A stretch of DNA of 64,000 nucleotides, taken from positions 43,491,290 to 43,555,289 of the forward strand of contig NC_067282.1 in NCBI RefSeq assembly GCF_020740795.1, given 5' to 3'. A program made the position numbers and the translations under genes. The notes under the pieces were generated by a model, which saw only the letters and a program-made list of their open reading frames with translations, made no database searches and was not told the origin of the DNA. Origin of the DNA: Apus apus. Lineage: Eukaryota; Chordata; Aves; Apodiformes; Apodidae. Shown here piece after piece: positions 1 through 12,699 of the stretch (positions are counted from its first letter, which is position 1; every line of letters begins with the position of its first letter).

Positions 1-3000
1 TGACTTCTGTAAAAAAAGACCAATTCAAATAAAATCATTATCTTCTTCTTAAGTGTGCAATTAGAGAAGAGTAATAACATAAATGTTTTATGTAGTCACA
101 GCTCTTGTCTTCAAATCTAACCTTTCTTCCATTTTTGCTGTTATTTCTCCCTTTCACAAATGTTGGTGTAATTACACCCATTTTCTCTTTAGAGGTGAAT
201 ATACAATCACAGCTAGAAATTCCCCAGTATGTTTCACAGTCTGAAACATGTAATTCTCAATCTCACAATTAATAACTACCATGGCACGTTTTATAATTAC
301 ACCATAAATCAGAGGCTGCCACACTTTAAGCGTAATTTGAGGTTGTTTTACAATGTTTCTTGGCACTTTTGAAATATATCAGGGTGGAAAATACATTATC
401 TAGCTACGTACAACCACAGATGAGGAAAAAGAGTCTTTCTCCAGTTACTGGAGTACCCCAAAAGAGATGCTAAAGGGCAAGGACATGTGCGTAGCTCATG
501 GGACACTTAATTTGCCTTGGAGACCTCAATAAGAACATGTTGTCTGAGCAAATGTTGCAGTCCAGCAATTTGGGGGGGGGTGGGGTGTGGAATCAACCCA
601 TGGCACAAGTTTGCAGAATGAGCAATCTGTTAACAACAAGGACTCTATGTTTTTTGCAACATGGTTCATTGTTTAAAATCCTTCTAGGGGGTTTATGTTT
701 GGGAGGGACTAAGCTAAGGAGTGCAAGAGTCTGCAGTGAAAGCTGGAAGAACAATTCTGCCAACCCACACAGTGTCTTCCAGTGCCAGTCCCAAGTGTTT
801 CTGCAGCTGCTGACAGGTAATTGACTGACTTCCACAAAATTAGGGGATTTTTTTTCCCCAAGCCTGTGTCTGTTTGAAGGAGAATGTTCTACTATTCATT
901 CTGCTTTTGCTGTGTATGGTTTAGGTGTTATTTTTGCCCTTCCAGTGCAAAAATATGTAATGGCATCTGGGATAATTTCCTAGGGTTCAAAATCCTTGAG
1001 TAATAATTTAGATGCAGAGAGGCCCTTTTATCCTTTAATTAATGCTGAAGCTTGTTGTATACTAGATCTTGATACTGCATCTCCACAGTGGACACCACTG
1101 CAGGCTTGCTGGGACCTGTTACAGGCTGACATCTGGGCTTGCTGTGATGTGATCAAAAGGGTCTCTTTGTTGGGTACCTTTCCATGTACAATGCAGCAGC
1201 CCAGCACAGTGACTAACGCCTCGTTTGCAGCACCAGATTTCTGCTGGTAATTTAATTACCATTACCACAGCCCTTACATGCGCTCTCACTAATTTGGCTC
1301 CTGCTAATCAAGCTCTGAATTTATGCTAGTCGAGTTTTATAATCTCCCCAAATGGCACAAGTCCTGGAATGACATCTGGCTGCATTTTGGCCATAGACAT
1401 GGTGACTGCTTTTTGATTAAGAGAGCAATGTGTGCTACAGGCTGCCCAGGCTGCCAGAACCATCAACAAGAAGTTATGGCAAAGTCTATGCACATACAGA
1501 AAACCTGTGTCATCTCTTACATCTGCTGCTATTACTCATATTAAAGGTCATGCCATATAGAACACCTACAGCCACCTGCAACTAGTCCAGGTAACCTTAT
1601 TTCTTTAAGCAATAGGGTGGGAAGCTACAGTGGAATGAAGAAAAGCTTTGGGAATGTGGTTGTGAGGCATCCCAGGCAGAAGCAGTGGAACACTGGGGTG
1701 TAGAGGCAGTTCACAGGGGACTGAGGCTGGCTGTGTCACCTTCCCCTACACCTCCTCCACCTGAGCTGTGAATTTGAGGCAGCCAGGTGCAGTGTGGCCC
1801 CTACACCATCAGAATCTGAATGCTGGCACTGATATTACAGGTAAAGGCTATAGTATGGGTGAGACCTAAAATTTACACTGGATCAACAGGAATTTCATGG
1901 AACTGCGGTGTCTTCTCACACTGTTACAGTTCAGGCCTCTTCATGCTACTCCATAAATGATGTCAAGGGGGCTTGCCTAATCATTCAGTAACAAATTCTT
2001 CAGCTTCAAACATGATTTTGGTACTAGTGGAGCAGCTTGAGCCCTGTTCACCGTGTATCCATACTGAAACAATCGACCAGTCTTGAACCACATCCTATTT
2101 GATTATCCCAGTTATGTCTGATACCTCTATCTTACAGCTCATTTAAGCAAATCAGCACCTACGTTTAAGTTTAAATGAGCTGTGAGGACTTGCCTTTAGG
2201 AATAGCACCACTGATTTATGAAGGCAAGAAGCACAGTGTAATGTAGACCCGGTGCATTGACTCATAGCAACTTTTATCAGAAAATTACCTGGCACTTCCA
2301 AGTTTTGCTGTGAGGATTTGAAAAAAGGAAACAAGGGCGTTGTAACTTCTCAGAGATTGCGCTGCTATTGTCACAAGTTGTGCAAGTAAGCAAATAAGAG
2401 AACAACTATAGGCTAGAAATTTCCAAAATCAGACATTTCATGGTACAGTCATTGCCTATTACATTTGCTGTGTGTTATGCTGGCTGGCTCAGTAACTGCT
2501 GTTGGAGTGAAGATGGGAAGGTAGGCGTGGGGCAAGAGTCACAAGAGACTATAGTGGTAATGGTGCTGAGTTATGGGATCCCAAGATTCCTGGCTGTAGG
2601 GCTGTTAACAGGATTTATATCCAGCCACCTATTGCAGACCATTCACTAAGATTCTCACCTCATTACTGTGCATAAAATATCCCAGTAGAGGGGAAAGGAG
2701 CAGGTCCTGCACTTGTAGGGTGTTTTCAGACCTTCAGCAATTGCAGAGGTTCTGTGAACAGAGCACACTGGCACCTGCCTCTGACTTTCTCCTCTTAGCA
2801 CAGCCCATGAACAAAGTTACATCTTAAAAACTGGCTTAGAGCAAAGGAAGCCTGGATTCCATGTTTTCTCATATTTTTTCTATATTTCTTTAGGACAAAA
2901 AGAGCAAAAGGCTAAGGCAAAAACTGCTTTCAGTTGCAAACATACTGCTTGCAGGTGTGGGTAGAGTTTAACCTAAAATAACTGGAGGCAAAAGAAAGAA

Positions 3001-4317
3001 AAAAGCATCTAAAAACATGATGTCAGCAGGAGAAAACAGACTCTGTGGGGCACTGGTTTTCTAAAGCCTTGTTCTATAATCAACACAGCTCATTACTGTA
3101 GCTGTGCACAATGCTGCAAATGGCATCTGGATGAACACATTTTGTCTTTCCATCATGCTTGCTAGTTAATGAATTGTCTGCCCAAATTGCTGAATCTGCA
3201 TATTGTGTCGAAGAAGAGGAAAGCATCAGCTTCCCTTTGTCAGAGTGGACAGCATGTGCCAAACCCTCAGACACTGATTTTCAGCCTTCTTCTGTTTAGA
3301 CCCCTATGAATTCTCCTGTGGAGGTGCAGGACTTTCTAGAGATGCTTCTTCCTCCTGCAGTGATAAGCATAAGCCTTTCCTTTCCCTCCCAGTCCTCACT
3401 GCACACCTGACTCTGAAGTCTGCAGGCCACATTTTGAAAGTTGGTCTTCCAAGCAATTGAATTGTGTGCATTTACAGTTTCACTTTTTTTTTTTCTTTTT
3501 TTAAAGTCACTTTTTCATAATATCCCAGCTCAGTCCTTAAATAGTTCTGATGTTACTATTGCAATGCCTGGGACAATCCATTCTGCAACCAAGGTTACTG
3601 AAGGAAGTGAGCGCCTATCTGAGATCAGCTCACAGCATGTGACTGCACATCACATAGTGAGGCACATCACCAGGTCTGACTCCCATCTGGATTAATTTTG
3701 GAGTCTCAACATGGGATGAAAGGCAGCTGGAGCTCTGCTCCTGCTTCAAAGTGTTTGGGGGAGAAATAAGACACTGTAAGCTGTGAGCTGTTGTATAGAC
3801 CTTGTTTTGGGGCAGGATGCAGACTGAGGATGCAGTCCTACAGGCTGACACTACACTATGTCTTCTAGAGATAAAAAAGGTTATGGGCTGCTTTTACCCC
3901 GTTCTGATTGTGGGGTTTCCAGTAAAATGCCACCTGTATTAGAGCACTCATTAGAGCAATAAATTAGACAAATCAGGAGCTGTATTACTGCTTTCTTCTC
4001 TCATACTTCTCAGCTGTTCAGCTGTATTCACTTTTCCATCCATAAGAGCTGTCAGACGAATTGAAGAGTCCCACATTGATTCTTATGTTAAGAAAATTGC
4101 CCTTTACTGGTTGTGAGTATGTTTTGTCTCCTTTGTGCCATCCAGAAGCACAGAGGGATCAAGGGCATGTTCAAATTTCACTTCAGTCTCACTTCAGGAA
4201 GAGGAAGAAATGAGAAAAAAAATTGAATTATGATATCCCAGAGGTAAAGGAAAAAGGTGACTGACAGAGCACTGACTTTAGGGTCTGAATATCTTTTATT
4301 TAATACGTAACTTTCTG
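1..4317. other. Intergenic region upstream of ACOD1, no gene seen
   Basis: All open frames here are under 90 codons. I find no set of frames bounded by good splice sites, and no RNA gene or clear transposon. Composition is AT-rich and ordinary. Distal regulatory DNA for ACOD1 could lie here but I cannot point to it. Confidence 0.6.
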
Positions 4318-4500
4318 GTGGTCAAGCACTGTCACAAGTTGCCCAGAGAGGTTGTTGAGCCACCAGGCTAAGAGATATTAAAAATCCAACTGGACACAGT
4401 GCTGGGCAACCTGCTCTGGGTGGCCCTACTACAGCCACCAGATCATCTTTGGAGGCCCCTTCCCACCTCAGCCACTTTGATTCTGTGGTTCTGTGATTTA
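4318..4500 (+). mobile_element. CR1 LINE 3'-end fragment
   Basis: This is a 5'-truncated CR1 piece. The text 'gttgcccagagaggttgttgag' to 'gatcatctttggaggcccct' matches the end of CR1 ORF2 and the 3'UTR, and the piece ends in the diagnostic CR1 tail 'ttctgtggttctgtgatt'. Several differences from the usual CR1 text indicate an old copy. It lies about 500 bases upstream of the ACOD1 promoter. Confidence 0.85.
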
Positions 4501-4902
4501 GATATTTTTTTTTCCAGTTTTCCAGAGGGAAGAATGAGCTGAAAGAATGAAAATGAAAATTAACAAAATCTTTGCCTTTTTCAGTCTAAGAGCATTAACG
4601 TCTAAGACCTATTAACGTTTCTAGCCATTGCCAGCCTTGTCAACCTGAGCAATCCCACTAGCTGGGCTGGATTTTATCAACACCAAAGGCACATTCAGCA
4701 CATCCAGGCTACCTCTGAGGTTTCCCTCAGTGTGGAAATAAGGGAGCAAAGACAGAAGCGACCAAATGTAAGACCCTTGAATAAATATGTCAGCTTTTGT
4801 CTGGTAATAAAATATCACATCAACCAATTTACATGACATGTGACTGTGACTGACAGACTCCTGTCACACACGTCCCAGCAGTTTATAGTGCAGTTAGCCA
4901 GA

Positions 4903-4927
4903 GGAAAGTTGAAAGTGAAGAAAAAGG
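4903..4927 (+). promoter_or_regulatory. IRF/ISRE-like element in the ACOD1 promoter
   Basis: The sequence has three GAAA-type half sites in a row: GGAAAGTTGAAAGTGAAG followed by AAAAAGG. The core GAAAGTGAAG is close to the IRF consensus GAAANNGAAA. It lies about 95 bases upstream of a TATA box and about 180 upstream of the ACOD1 ATG. ACOD1 is known to be induced by interferon and LPS through IRF factors, so the position fits. Binding itself is inferred. Confidence 0.55.
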
Positions 4928-5019
4928 AACAGTTCCAGGCAGACAAGGAAATGAGCAGGACAAGATGAGCAATAAAAAAAAACACCCTAATGTTTCTACC
5001 CCCACCCCAGACATTAGCA

Positions 5020-5025
5020 TATAAA
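5020..5025 (+). promoter_or_regulatory. TATA box of ACOD1
   Basis: A TATAAA sits 82 bases upstream of the ACOD1 initiator ATG. This predicts transcription starting near 5050 and a 5'UTR of about 55 bases. A TATA-driven promoter without a CpG island fits a strongly inducible gene, unlike the CpG-island promoters of the other genes in this window. Confidence 0.6.
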
Positions 5026-5106
5026 CAGCGTGAGAGAGATTTTCCCTGCTCACTGGCCCCCACTCATTTGCTGCATCTCGCTGGGACCACGCGCCCTCCC
5101 TCCAAG

Positions 5107-8100
5107 ATGTGGGCAAAGGTACTGTCTTGTTTCTTGGCACTGTAAGATGCACTTTTCTGTTTAAGCTTTTGTATTCTCACTTTATGCATTTCAGTAGCAT
5201 CTCACCACGGAATATGTGGTTCACCTGCTTTAAATGACTCGTGTACATCAAGATAGTCTCAACGTTTTAGTACAAAGCTGAGTGAGAACTTGTCTAAAAC
5301 ACATTCTGGTCACCATTGCCAGAAAAGAGAAATCCAATTGGAAAAACCTAATGAAAACCTACTAGTATAGTAGGAGCAAGTCTGCATTATAAGGGAGACA
5401 GCAACACAGTTTGGTTAGCTCAGCAAAATGAAGGCCAAGAAGAAATATCACTCTGCGTGGATACATGTAGGGGAGTAGAGGAAGGGGACGGACAAGGGGT
5501 AATGGAAGGAGACAATTTCCAAAGAGAGAGGAGAGTCATATTTATATATTGTAAAAAAGCAAGTGTGTGTATAGATTGGTTGTAAATAATATATGCCTCT
5601 ACGGGGAGAAGTTTCTAATGGCTGAAGAAGGGAAGTTCTAGATTAGTTTCTAATAGAAATATTAACGTGAGTTAACACCACCAGCCAGGAAGAAGCAGGC
5701 TGAGTTTGCATAATGACTCAGTGCTCAATAGGAAAGGAAAAAAATAAATTAGAAATATAATTTCAAAATCAGCAGGAGCAAGGAACAAGGAGCTACTGCT
5801 TTTCAAAGAGGTGAAATCTTATCTCAGAGAAAAGCTGGCAGTCCAGCTAAGCATGAATTCAATAGGAGCTGGGAGCCAGGAGCAATGGGTGCAAGGTAGG
5901 GCTGCCAAGTCCTGTCTCACTAAGCTCCAAGCTCGGCAAGACTTGGGATAATAATTCTGCTACTCAAAGAGATGAAATCTTGCCTCCTTATGTGATAGTG
6001 GCTGCACTGGATTGAAATGCCACTTCTCACTAATTTCAATAGCAACAAGAAGGTGCTATGGGAAACGAGAAGTTTTTTACTTCTATTTGTTTTATGTATG
6101 TGTGTGTGTGTGTTTATAGATATGTATATATAGATATCTTGCAAAGTTGCATCACTTGCAGTGCTTACCCTCAAGGACTTAAGTCAGGGAGGAAGCAGCA
6201 GAAATATAGAAAAGACAAGGACACTGATGAAAGTGTAAATAAAATATAAATAACACTGTGGCATTTCTGGAAATAAAAATGGAAAATATTCAAACTTTAG
6301 TTTCACTGATGCAATTCATGTAAGCAACAAATGGTCAGCATGCTATGCAATAGCCCAAAACTGAAAGCTAAAAAAAGGAAGAAAGGGGGGGAAGTATTTT
6401 ATTTAAATAAGAAATACGTACTACTTCTTTTTTTTCCCCTCTCAGACAATTACAGGAAATTTTGCCAGTGTGATTCATGGTTTGAATGCAAACCACTTGA
6501 CAGACAAAGTCATTCAGAGGAGCAAGCGAATGATTCTAGATACTCTTGGAGTGGGGCTTCTGGGTACCAGCACTGAGGTCTGCCACAAAGTGACACAGTA
6601 CAGCAAGGTAAGATGTCTGGCATTCCTAAACCCGAAGGTTTAGCTCTAAAGAAATCAAAAGAAAATGTGGGCTATAAGGGGAAAATTTGTCAGGGTAAAA
6701 TTCTTTTGAGGGTGGAAAGAGAGACAAGGTGTTCTTCCCACTGGAGACAGGGAAACTTCATTGCTCAAGTTACTTTTAACTATGGATGATCAGAATTGTG
6801 TGTAACAGACTGTATACTAAGACCCACCACCACAAACATAGTCAATAAAGAATCCCTTTTTCTTTCACCTTTGAGCTTTTATTAAAAATGTTTGTAAGGC
6901 AAACAGTATTTCCCACTAGACCTTCCAAAACAAGGGAGTGTTAAAGGGATGGAGAGTTAGTAGCGGGTTACTTTCAGTCCATAAAACATAGTTGTTGTCT
7001 GAGGTACATTGGTCATGTTTCTCCTCCAGTCTTGTTCTTAAACTAGAGGAGTACTTGACCTTAAGGAGGAGTTTAACCCCCTGTTTTATGGGTCAGACCT
7101 GGCTAGCTGGACTCAGGCTCCAGAGCTCTGTGTACCAATAAGTCTCTTGACACAGAGATGCTCCTTTCCCAAACCCTGGTAGTTTATGCCCTTCTATTTT
7201 ATCCTGTGAAGATCTCTTCATTGGCTAAAAGATTTGCACAGCAAAAGGAAAAGGGCAGAGGCCTTTACAGTGTGGAGATAACAGCATCAACAGGCCATGT
7301 ATAATTTACCCAGAGTCTTATTAAAATGTAGAAAATCAGAACCTTTAACTGAAGATCTTCCCCAATGAGCTGACTGACAGTCCTGAGAGAACTGCCACTG
7401 AGAAGGGATGTCAACGGCCAGAGGTTGCGTGAAGGTATTGAATGGCCAGGCAGATGGTGTTGGTCTGTCCCCTGTGGTCTGTTTGGGTGGAAAGAGCTCT
7501 TGACATAAGCCAACAGGAAACCCAGTTTCTTCTCATACTTTCTGATAAAACAATGTTTTCCTCATGAAAGGGAACAGTTGGGTCCCAAGAGGGTATGGTC
7601 TGATCTCAAATACATCAGAGATACCATGCACATTTATCCTTGGGCTCAGGACTTTCAACTCATTGATGTCAATTTATTTCAGATCTATAGCTCAGATATA
7701 TCCAGTACCATCTGGGGCCACTTGGATTTCCGACTGCCTCCTCTGTATGCAGCTTTCGTGAACGGAGTGGCTGTAAGAGATGCTCTTTTATTTGTTTTTA
7801 AATCACACTAATTGATGCAATTCTTGCTTTAGAGAGACCAGAATGCTCCTAAAATAATAGTTTATTCTTCTGCCTGAAACCTGCTACAAAACTGTCTTAG
7901 ATTGTTCTCCTAATGTGCTTCAACTTTCTCCTACTGAGACCCATCTGAAGGTACAATATCTGATCCAACTCAACAGTATCCCTTATCTTTCGTGTGGGAC
8001 TTGAGGTTGTTTTCAAAGGTCAGCACTCTACAGCTTGTTACAACCTTGCTATGGCCACATTACCAAGAGATACTCTACCTCTCACTTATTTAATCAGGAT

Positions 8101-11100
8101 CCAAATTTCATGCCAACTGGCCAAGTATAGTTACAGAAAAACACAGATGCACATACACATGCCCACATATGATATCGCAAAGCAATTTAATCTTCAGTTA
8201 CGCAGCTTGCAAAAGCCAATTATATATTTTGGGCACATACTTTATCATTACAGCAGTAAGTAGCTCCCCAGACATTTGTCTAAATTCAAATTGAGGCTGA
8301 AACCATTTGAAATCAAAAGATGCACAAGAGATGAGGTAGACAAAGTTGGCAATTCTGCAAAACTAGAGAAGGTGACCAACCAAGGAAATGGTAATATTCA
8401 GCCTATCTAAACTAGTGTGACGACAACATCAGAGGTCCAATTTTCACACCTCATTTCCAATGTGGAAAAAATTACCTTGGAAATGAGATGTGGTACCTCT
8501 CAGCTCCTAGCAGACTCTGTGATATTCAGATCTGGCTGCTATGTTCAGTTCAGTTTACATCTCGGTCGCAGGTTGATTAAAAACACATATTGAAGATGCC
8601 AGAACTACAGCTTTCTGGGCATCGGGCATAAGTTTCCTTATCCCACACTGAAGGGCATCTTCCCAGCTGGCATCAAAGCTCTTCAAGGCAGGGACTGGGT
8701 GTTCTTCTGCCTGTTCCAGAACACAGTCCTCAGAAATGTGTATGCTCTGTATTCTGAGACAAGACCTGAGTGCTGGGGAGCCTGAACAGCTTCCCAGCTT
8801 GCTCTGAAGTAAGACAGGAATTAATAGAATCACAGAATCATAGAACAGTTTAGGTTGGAAGGGACCTTAAAGATCATCTACTTCCACCCGCCCTGCATGG
8901 GCAGGGACACCTCCACTAGATCTGGTTGCTCAGGGCCCATCCAACCTGGCCTTGAACACTTTCAGGGATGGGGCTTCCGCAAGTTCCCTGGGCAACCTGT
9001 TCCAGTGTCTCAGCATTCTCACACTAAAGAATTTCCTCCTCATGACTAACATGAATCTCCCCTCTTTCAGCTTTAATCCATTACCCCTTGTCAGGTCACT
9101 ATAGGCCTTATAATCAATCTCTCCCCAGCTTTCCTGTAGCCCCTTCAGATACTGGAAGGCCACCATAAGGTCTCCCTGGAGCCTCTCTTCTCCAGGCTGA
9201 ACAATCCCAACTCTCTCAGCCTGTAGGATACTGGCTATTTCATGCCATGAAAGCTCAGCTTTCGAGGCATTATTATGTTATTAAAATGCTGTACTTGATG
9301 ATCTCAAGTCCTTGGGGGTTGTCAAAACATTGAGGGGTTTTCCAACAAGCAGTACATTGCAAGCACTGAGTGCATTGCTGGGAGCAGTCTGCTAGCAGAA
9401 CAGCAGCTGGTATGCCAAAATCTTCCTGAACAGCAGGGCTCTGGGCATGGGAAAGAGGAGGCACCTCTCTGAAGGGCTAAGCAGCTCATCCCAGTTTTAA
9501 GACTGTAGTTTTCTCCTACTCCCAGCAAGTCCAGGGAGTCTGGTTCCTTGTGTGACTAGTCTTGTTTTGACATGCTGAAAATTCAGGCTAAGGTCTGATC
9601 TACATTTTCAAGCTTGTGCCCGATACCTGTGGATGGTTGCACCAAAGAAGTTGCTCTGACACAGCTTCCAGTTAGTAATATGGATTTGACTGCTATAGCT
9701 TTAATGGTGTCAGCCCTCATGGCAGCATCAGTTGCAGCACAGGGGGAAGTTGTTTCATTATGTTTATATACTTGGTTGGGAGGAAGTGAAAAGTCAGCAT
9801 TCACATGGTGGATCTAGAACTGCTGCTTTAATTATACCAGTCTGATGCAGCAAAAGCCTGTTTTAGGAAAGAATATTCATCGTCATAGTGGTTCTAGACT
9901 GGTGCAACCTGAAGTAGAATTATACTGCTTTGAGGCAGGATTTATATTGCATTGCCACTTCTCGTGGGAGTGCCACGTACTCCCAACATGCCATGTTGGG
10001 AGTAAAGGTCTTCAAAAGAAAGGCTTTGGAAGTTTTTATTTCTAAGGAAAATTTCGTTCTTTTGGTCTTTTTTTATACCAGTTACAGCAATTTCATCTGA
10101 CTGAGCCAATCTTGTGAAGTCAGAGTTTATTCCTGAATGACAAGTCAAGGCTTCTCTTTCCACTAGGTGCACTCCATGGATTTTGATGACACATGGCATC
10201 CAGCCACACACCCATCCGGGGCTGTGCTCCCTGCCGTGATTGCTCTCTCGGAGGCCTTTCCTCAGAAGAAAAAAATCTCAGGTCTTGATCTTCTCTTAGC
10301 TTTCAATGTGGGAATCGAAGTGCAAGGCAGGCTGCTGCGCTTCTCCAGTGAAGCCAGAAACATTCCAAAAAGGTACATACAAGTGCTTCAAGTAGAAAAT
10401 TGAGAGGAAGGAGTTTTTTTGATGTCAATATATTTCATGAAATGGCAGTTAAAAGACAAATTGCACAGTTGATAATACTTTATATGCTTTTTTTTTTCCT
10501 GGAAATTTAGGAAAGGTTCATCTTAAACATGAATACACTTACGTGACTCCTTGAGGCTTAGCCAATAGATTTCTGTTTGAGAGCTCGCCGAGTTTACAAG
10601 GAGACAATGATCTCCCTATTAATTAAAAACAGCAGCAAAATAGCACAGGTCTCAGGCTCTCATGGACACATATGATCATGCCTGGTGGCTTGCTCTCAGC
10701 ATAATGGAGTCACGGGTGCTGGGCCCAGAGTAGAGCCCAAGAAGGCCAGGTATGATAAGGGGATAGCCTTGAAGTAGTGGGAAAGACCAGATGTCATTTT
10801 GCTATTTTCTATGTGTTCCTTCCCAATTCTGCAAAATTGGTGCAGAATTGGAAAACTTGTCTCCCCGCATATTTATTATTTCTAGATGAGTAGAAATTAT
10901 TTACAGATATTTTATAGATTACTATAAACTATGATGCTTTTGCCACTACTCTGTTCAGTATGCCTTGAACTATGAGCAGTTCTAACATTTCAGTTGCTTT
11001 CTGGAGAGGACCTATTGGAAGTTGTACTATTCCAGTTTAACTGTTGCTGGGAAAAAGTGACAATTGTTCCTTTAGGACCAGACTTGAACACTGAATGCAT

Positions 11101-12172
11101 GTTTCTTTATGGTCCAATTCACCTTCCACGTCAGCAAAATTAAATTGGAGCTTGTTTATATCGTGAATTCAGGTGACTTTTTAAAGTATGATAATGGAGA
11201 GATTTTGTTTTTCTCAGGTTTCACCCACCAACTGTGGTTGGTACGATGGGGAGTGCAGCAGCTTGTGCTAAACTCCTAGCTCTTGACCAGCTGAAATGTA
11301 AAAATGCTTTGGCTATTGCTGCTTCCTATGCGGGTGCCCCACTGGCGAACGCAGCAACCCAAACGAAGCCACTCCACATTGGCAATGCTGCCAAGCATGG
11401 ACTGGAAGCAGCTTGCTTAGCATCACAGGGCCTTCAAGGAAGCAAACAGATCTTGGACATGGAGTCAGGGATAGGTGCCTTTTATACAGATTACAACCCA
11501 CAGACTCTGCCAACCTTGCAGTCATATCCCTGGCTGTTGGACCAACAAGATGTGGCCATCAAACGCTTTCCTGCTCATCTTGCAACGCACTGGGTGGCTG
11601 ATGCAGCATCTTCTGTTAGGAGGAAGCTTGTGGAGAGCAGCGACAACTTGCTCCCCCTTGATAAAATTAAGAAAGTCACTCTCAAAGTCCCAGAGGTCAA
11701 ATACGTCAACAGACCCAGCCCTACCTCAGAGCATGAAGCTCGCCACTCCTTCCAGTTTGTTGCATGCTCTGCTTTGCTGGATGGCAGCATGTCAGTCCAG
11801 TCCTTCACCAGTGAGAATGTTCACCGGCCAGCCTTACAGGAGCTCCTCTGCAAAACACAGCTGGAGAACCCTCCTGATAACACACCTAGCTTTGAGAGTC
11901 TTTACTGCGAAGTGAGTGTCACACTTCAGGATGGCAACACCATCAGCGACCGGTGCGATACATTCTACGGACACTGGAGGAAACCTCTGGAAAAGGAAGA
12001 CTTGGAAAAGAAGTTTCAATCCAACGCCTCCAGCATCCTGCCTGCAGAAGCCACAGAAGGCATTCTAGAAACCGTGTACAATCTGGAAAAAGTTGAGGAC
12101 TGTTCTGTATTAAGTACACTTTTATCAGGACAGTCAGCTAGGGCATTTTCAGAGGGGCTGCACTTCCTTTAA
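5107..12172 (+). CDS. ACOD1: cis-aconitate decarboxylase (aconitate decarboxylase 1, IRG1)
   Basis: Coding exons are 5107-5118, 6446-6607, 7683-7772, 10167-10372 and 11218-12172. All introns are GT-AG with consistent phases, giving 474 residues (human 481). The enzyme makes itaconate from cis-aconitate in the mitochondria of activated macrophages and belongs to the MmgE/PrpD family. Using human numbering, which this protein keeps without a gap to at least residue 277, the active-site residues D93, T97, H103, H159, K207 and H277 are all present (for example in 'MDFDDTWHPATHPSG' and 'KRFPAHLATHW'). Exon 1 codes only MWAK, followed in exon 2 by TITGNFASVIHG, which aligns with the human N terminus. 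The last exon carries about two thirds of the protein. The C terminus is shorter than in human. The promoter is TATA-type with an IRF-like element upstream, and the neighbour at the 3' side is convergent. Identity is certain from sequence similarity; expression pattern is inferred. Confidence 0.97.
5705..5720 (+). promoter_or_regulatory. C/EBP or octamer-like plus AP-1 motif in ACOD1 intron 1
   Basis: TTTGCATAA (octamer-like and C/EBP-like) is joined directly to a perfect AP-1 site TGACTCA. With the preceding TGAGT the block is an imperfect palindrome. It lies about 600 bases downstream of the start codon. A myeloid enhancer role would suit ACOD1, but this is inference from motifs alone. Confidence 0.3.
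6095..6115 (+). repeat. Short (TG)n microsatellite
   Basis: A run of about eight TG units lies in ACOD1 intron 1, followed by a short TATA-rich stretch. Confidence 0.8.
8826..9240 (-). mobile_element. CR1 LINE fragment, reverse orientation
   Basis: On this strand it begins with the reversed CR1 tail 'agaatcacagaatcatagaa' and runs back into the C-terminal part of ORF2. The minus strand still reads as CR1 ORF2 (motifs [28 protein letters not shown]) over about 75 codons. It is 5'-truncated and lies in ACOD1 intron 3. Confidence 0.93.
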
Positions 12173-12591
12173 ATGTTCCAAACAACAGCTAGACACTATT
12201 CATCAAGCAAACACAAAATTCAGGACAATCTCTTACATAGTGACCGAAGCACTTTTCAATTGGACTCCTGTAACACAAGAGCCATGCTCAGTCCAATAAT
12301 GTGTTTTTTGACTAAGTAAATAACTTAGTGATTCTGTGCACAGCTCAGTCAGGCTGAACAGAAGATGCTCTGCTGGCACAGTTGACTTCAATTATCTTTA
12401 TACCTCTAGAGGCAGAGCACTGCTGGTGTGCAACACAAAAAAATCCCCTGCTCTTCTGCCAAAAAAAAACCCCAACAGGCTGTATGCTCTGCTTCTGTTA
12501 AACTTCATAAAGGAAATCCAAATTCTGGAGGAGTATAAAAAAGCCACCTCTGTGAGAAACATTACTGTAAGACAGACAGAGAATAAAAGCT

Positions 12592-12680
12592 TTATGTATT
12601 TATTTCTGTAAATTTAGCTTTAAAGCCTCCTTGAAGAGGCCACCTGTTACGTCCAAGCTTTGACATTTGTGCTAAATAAA
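12592..12680 (+). other. ACOD1: ACOD1 polyadenylation signals
   Basis: AATAAA occurs at 12592-12597 and again at 12675-12680, about 420 and 500 bases after the stop codon. Either would give a compact 3'UTR. Which one is used cannot be told from sequence. Confidence 0.5.
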
Positions 12681-12699
12681 CAGGGCATACAACCATGCA

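Noticed and set aside
5783-5985. Two similar stretches ('caaagaggtgaaatctt' and 'caaagagatgaaatctt') in ACOD1 intron 1
   Set aside because: Similarity covers only about 25 bases and does not extend, so it is weak evidence for a duplication.
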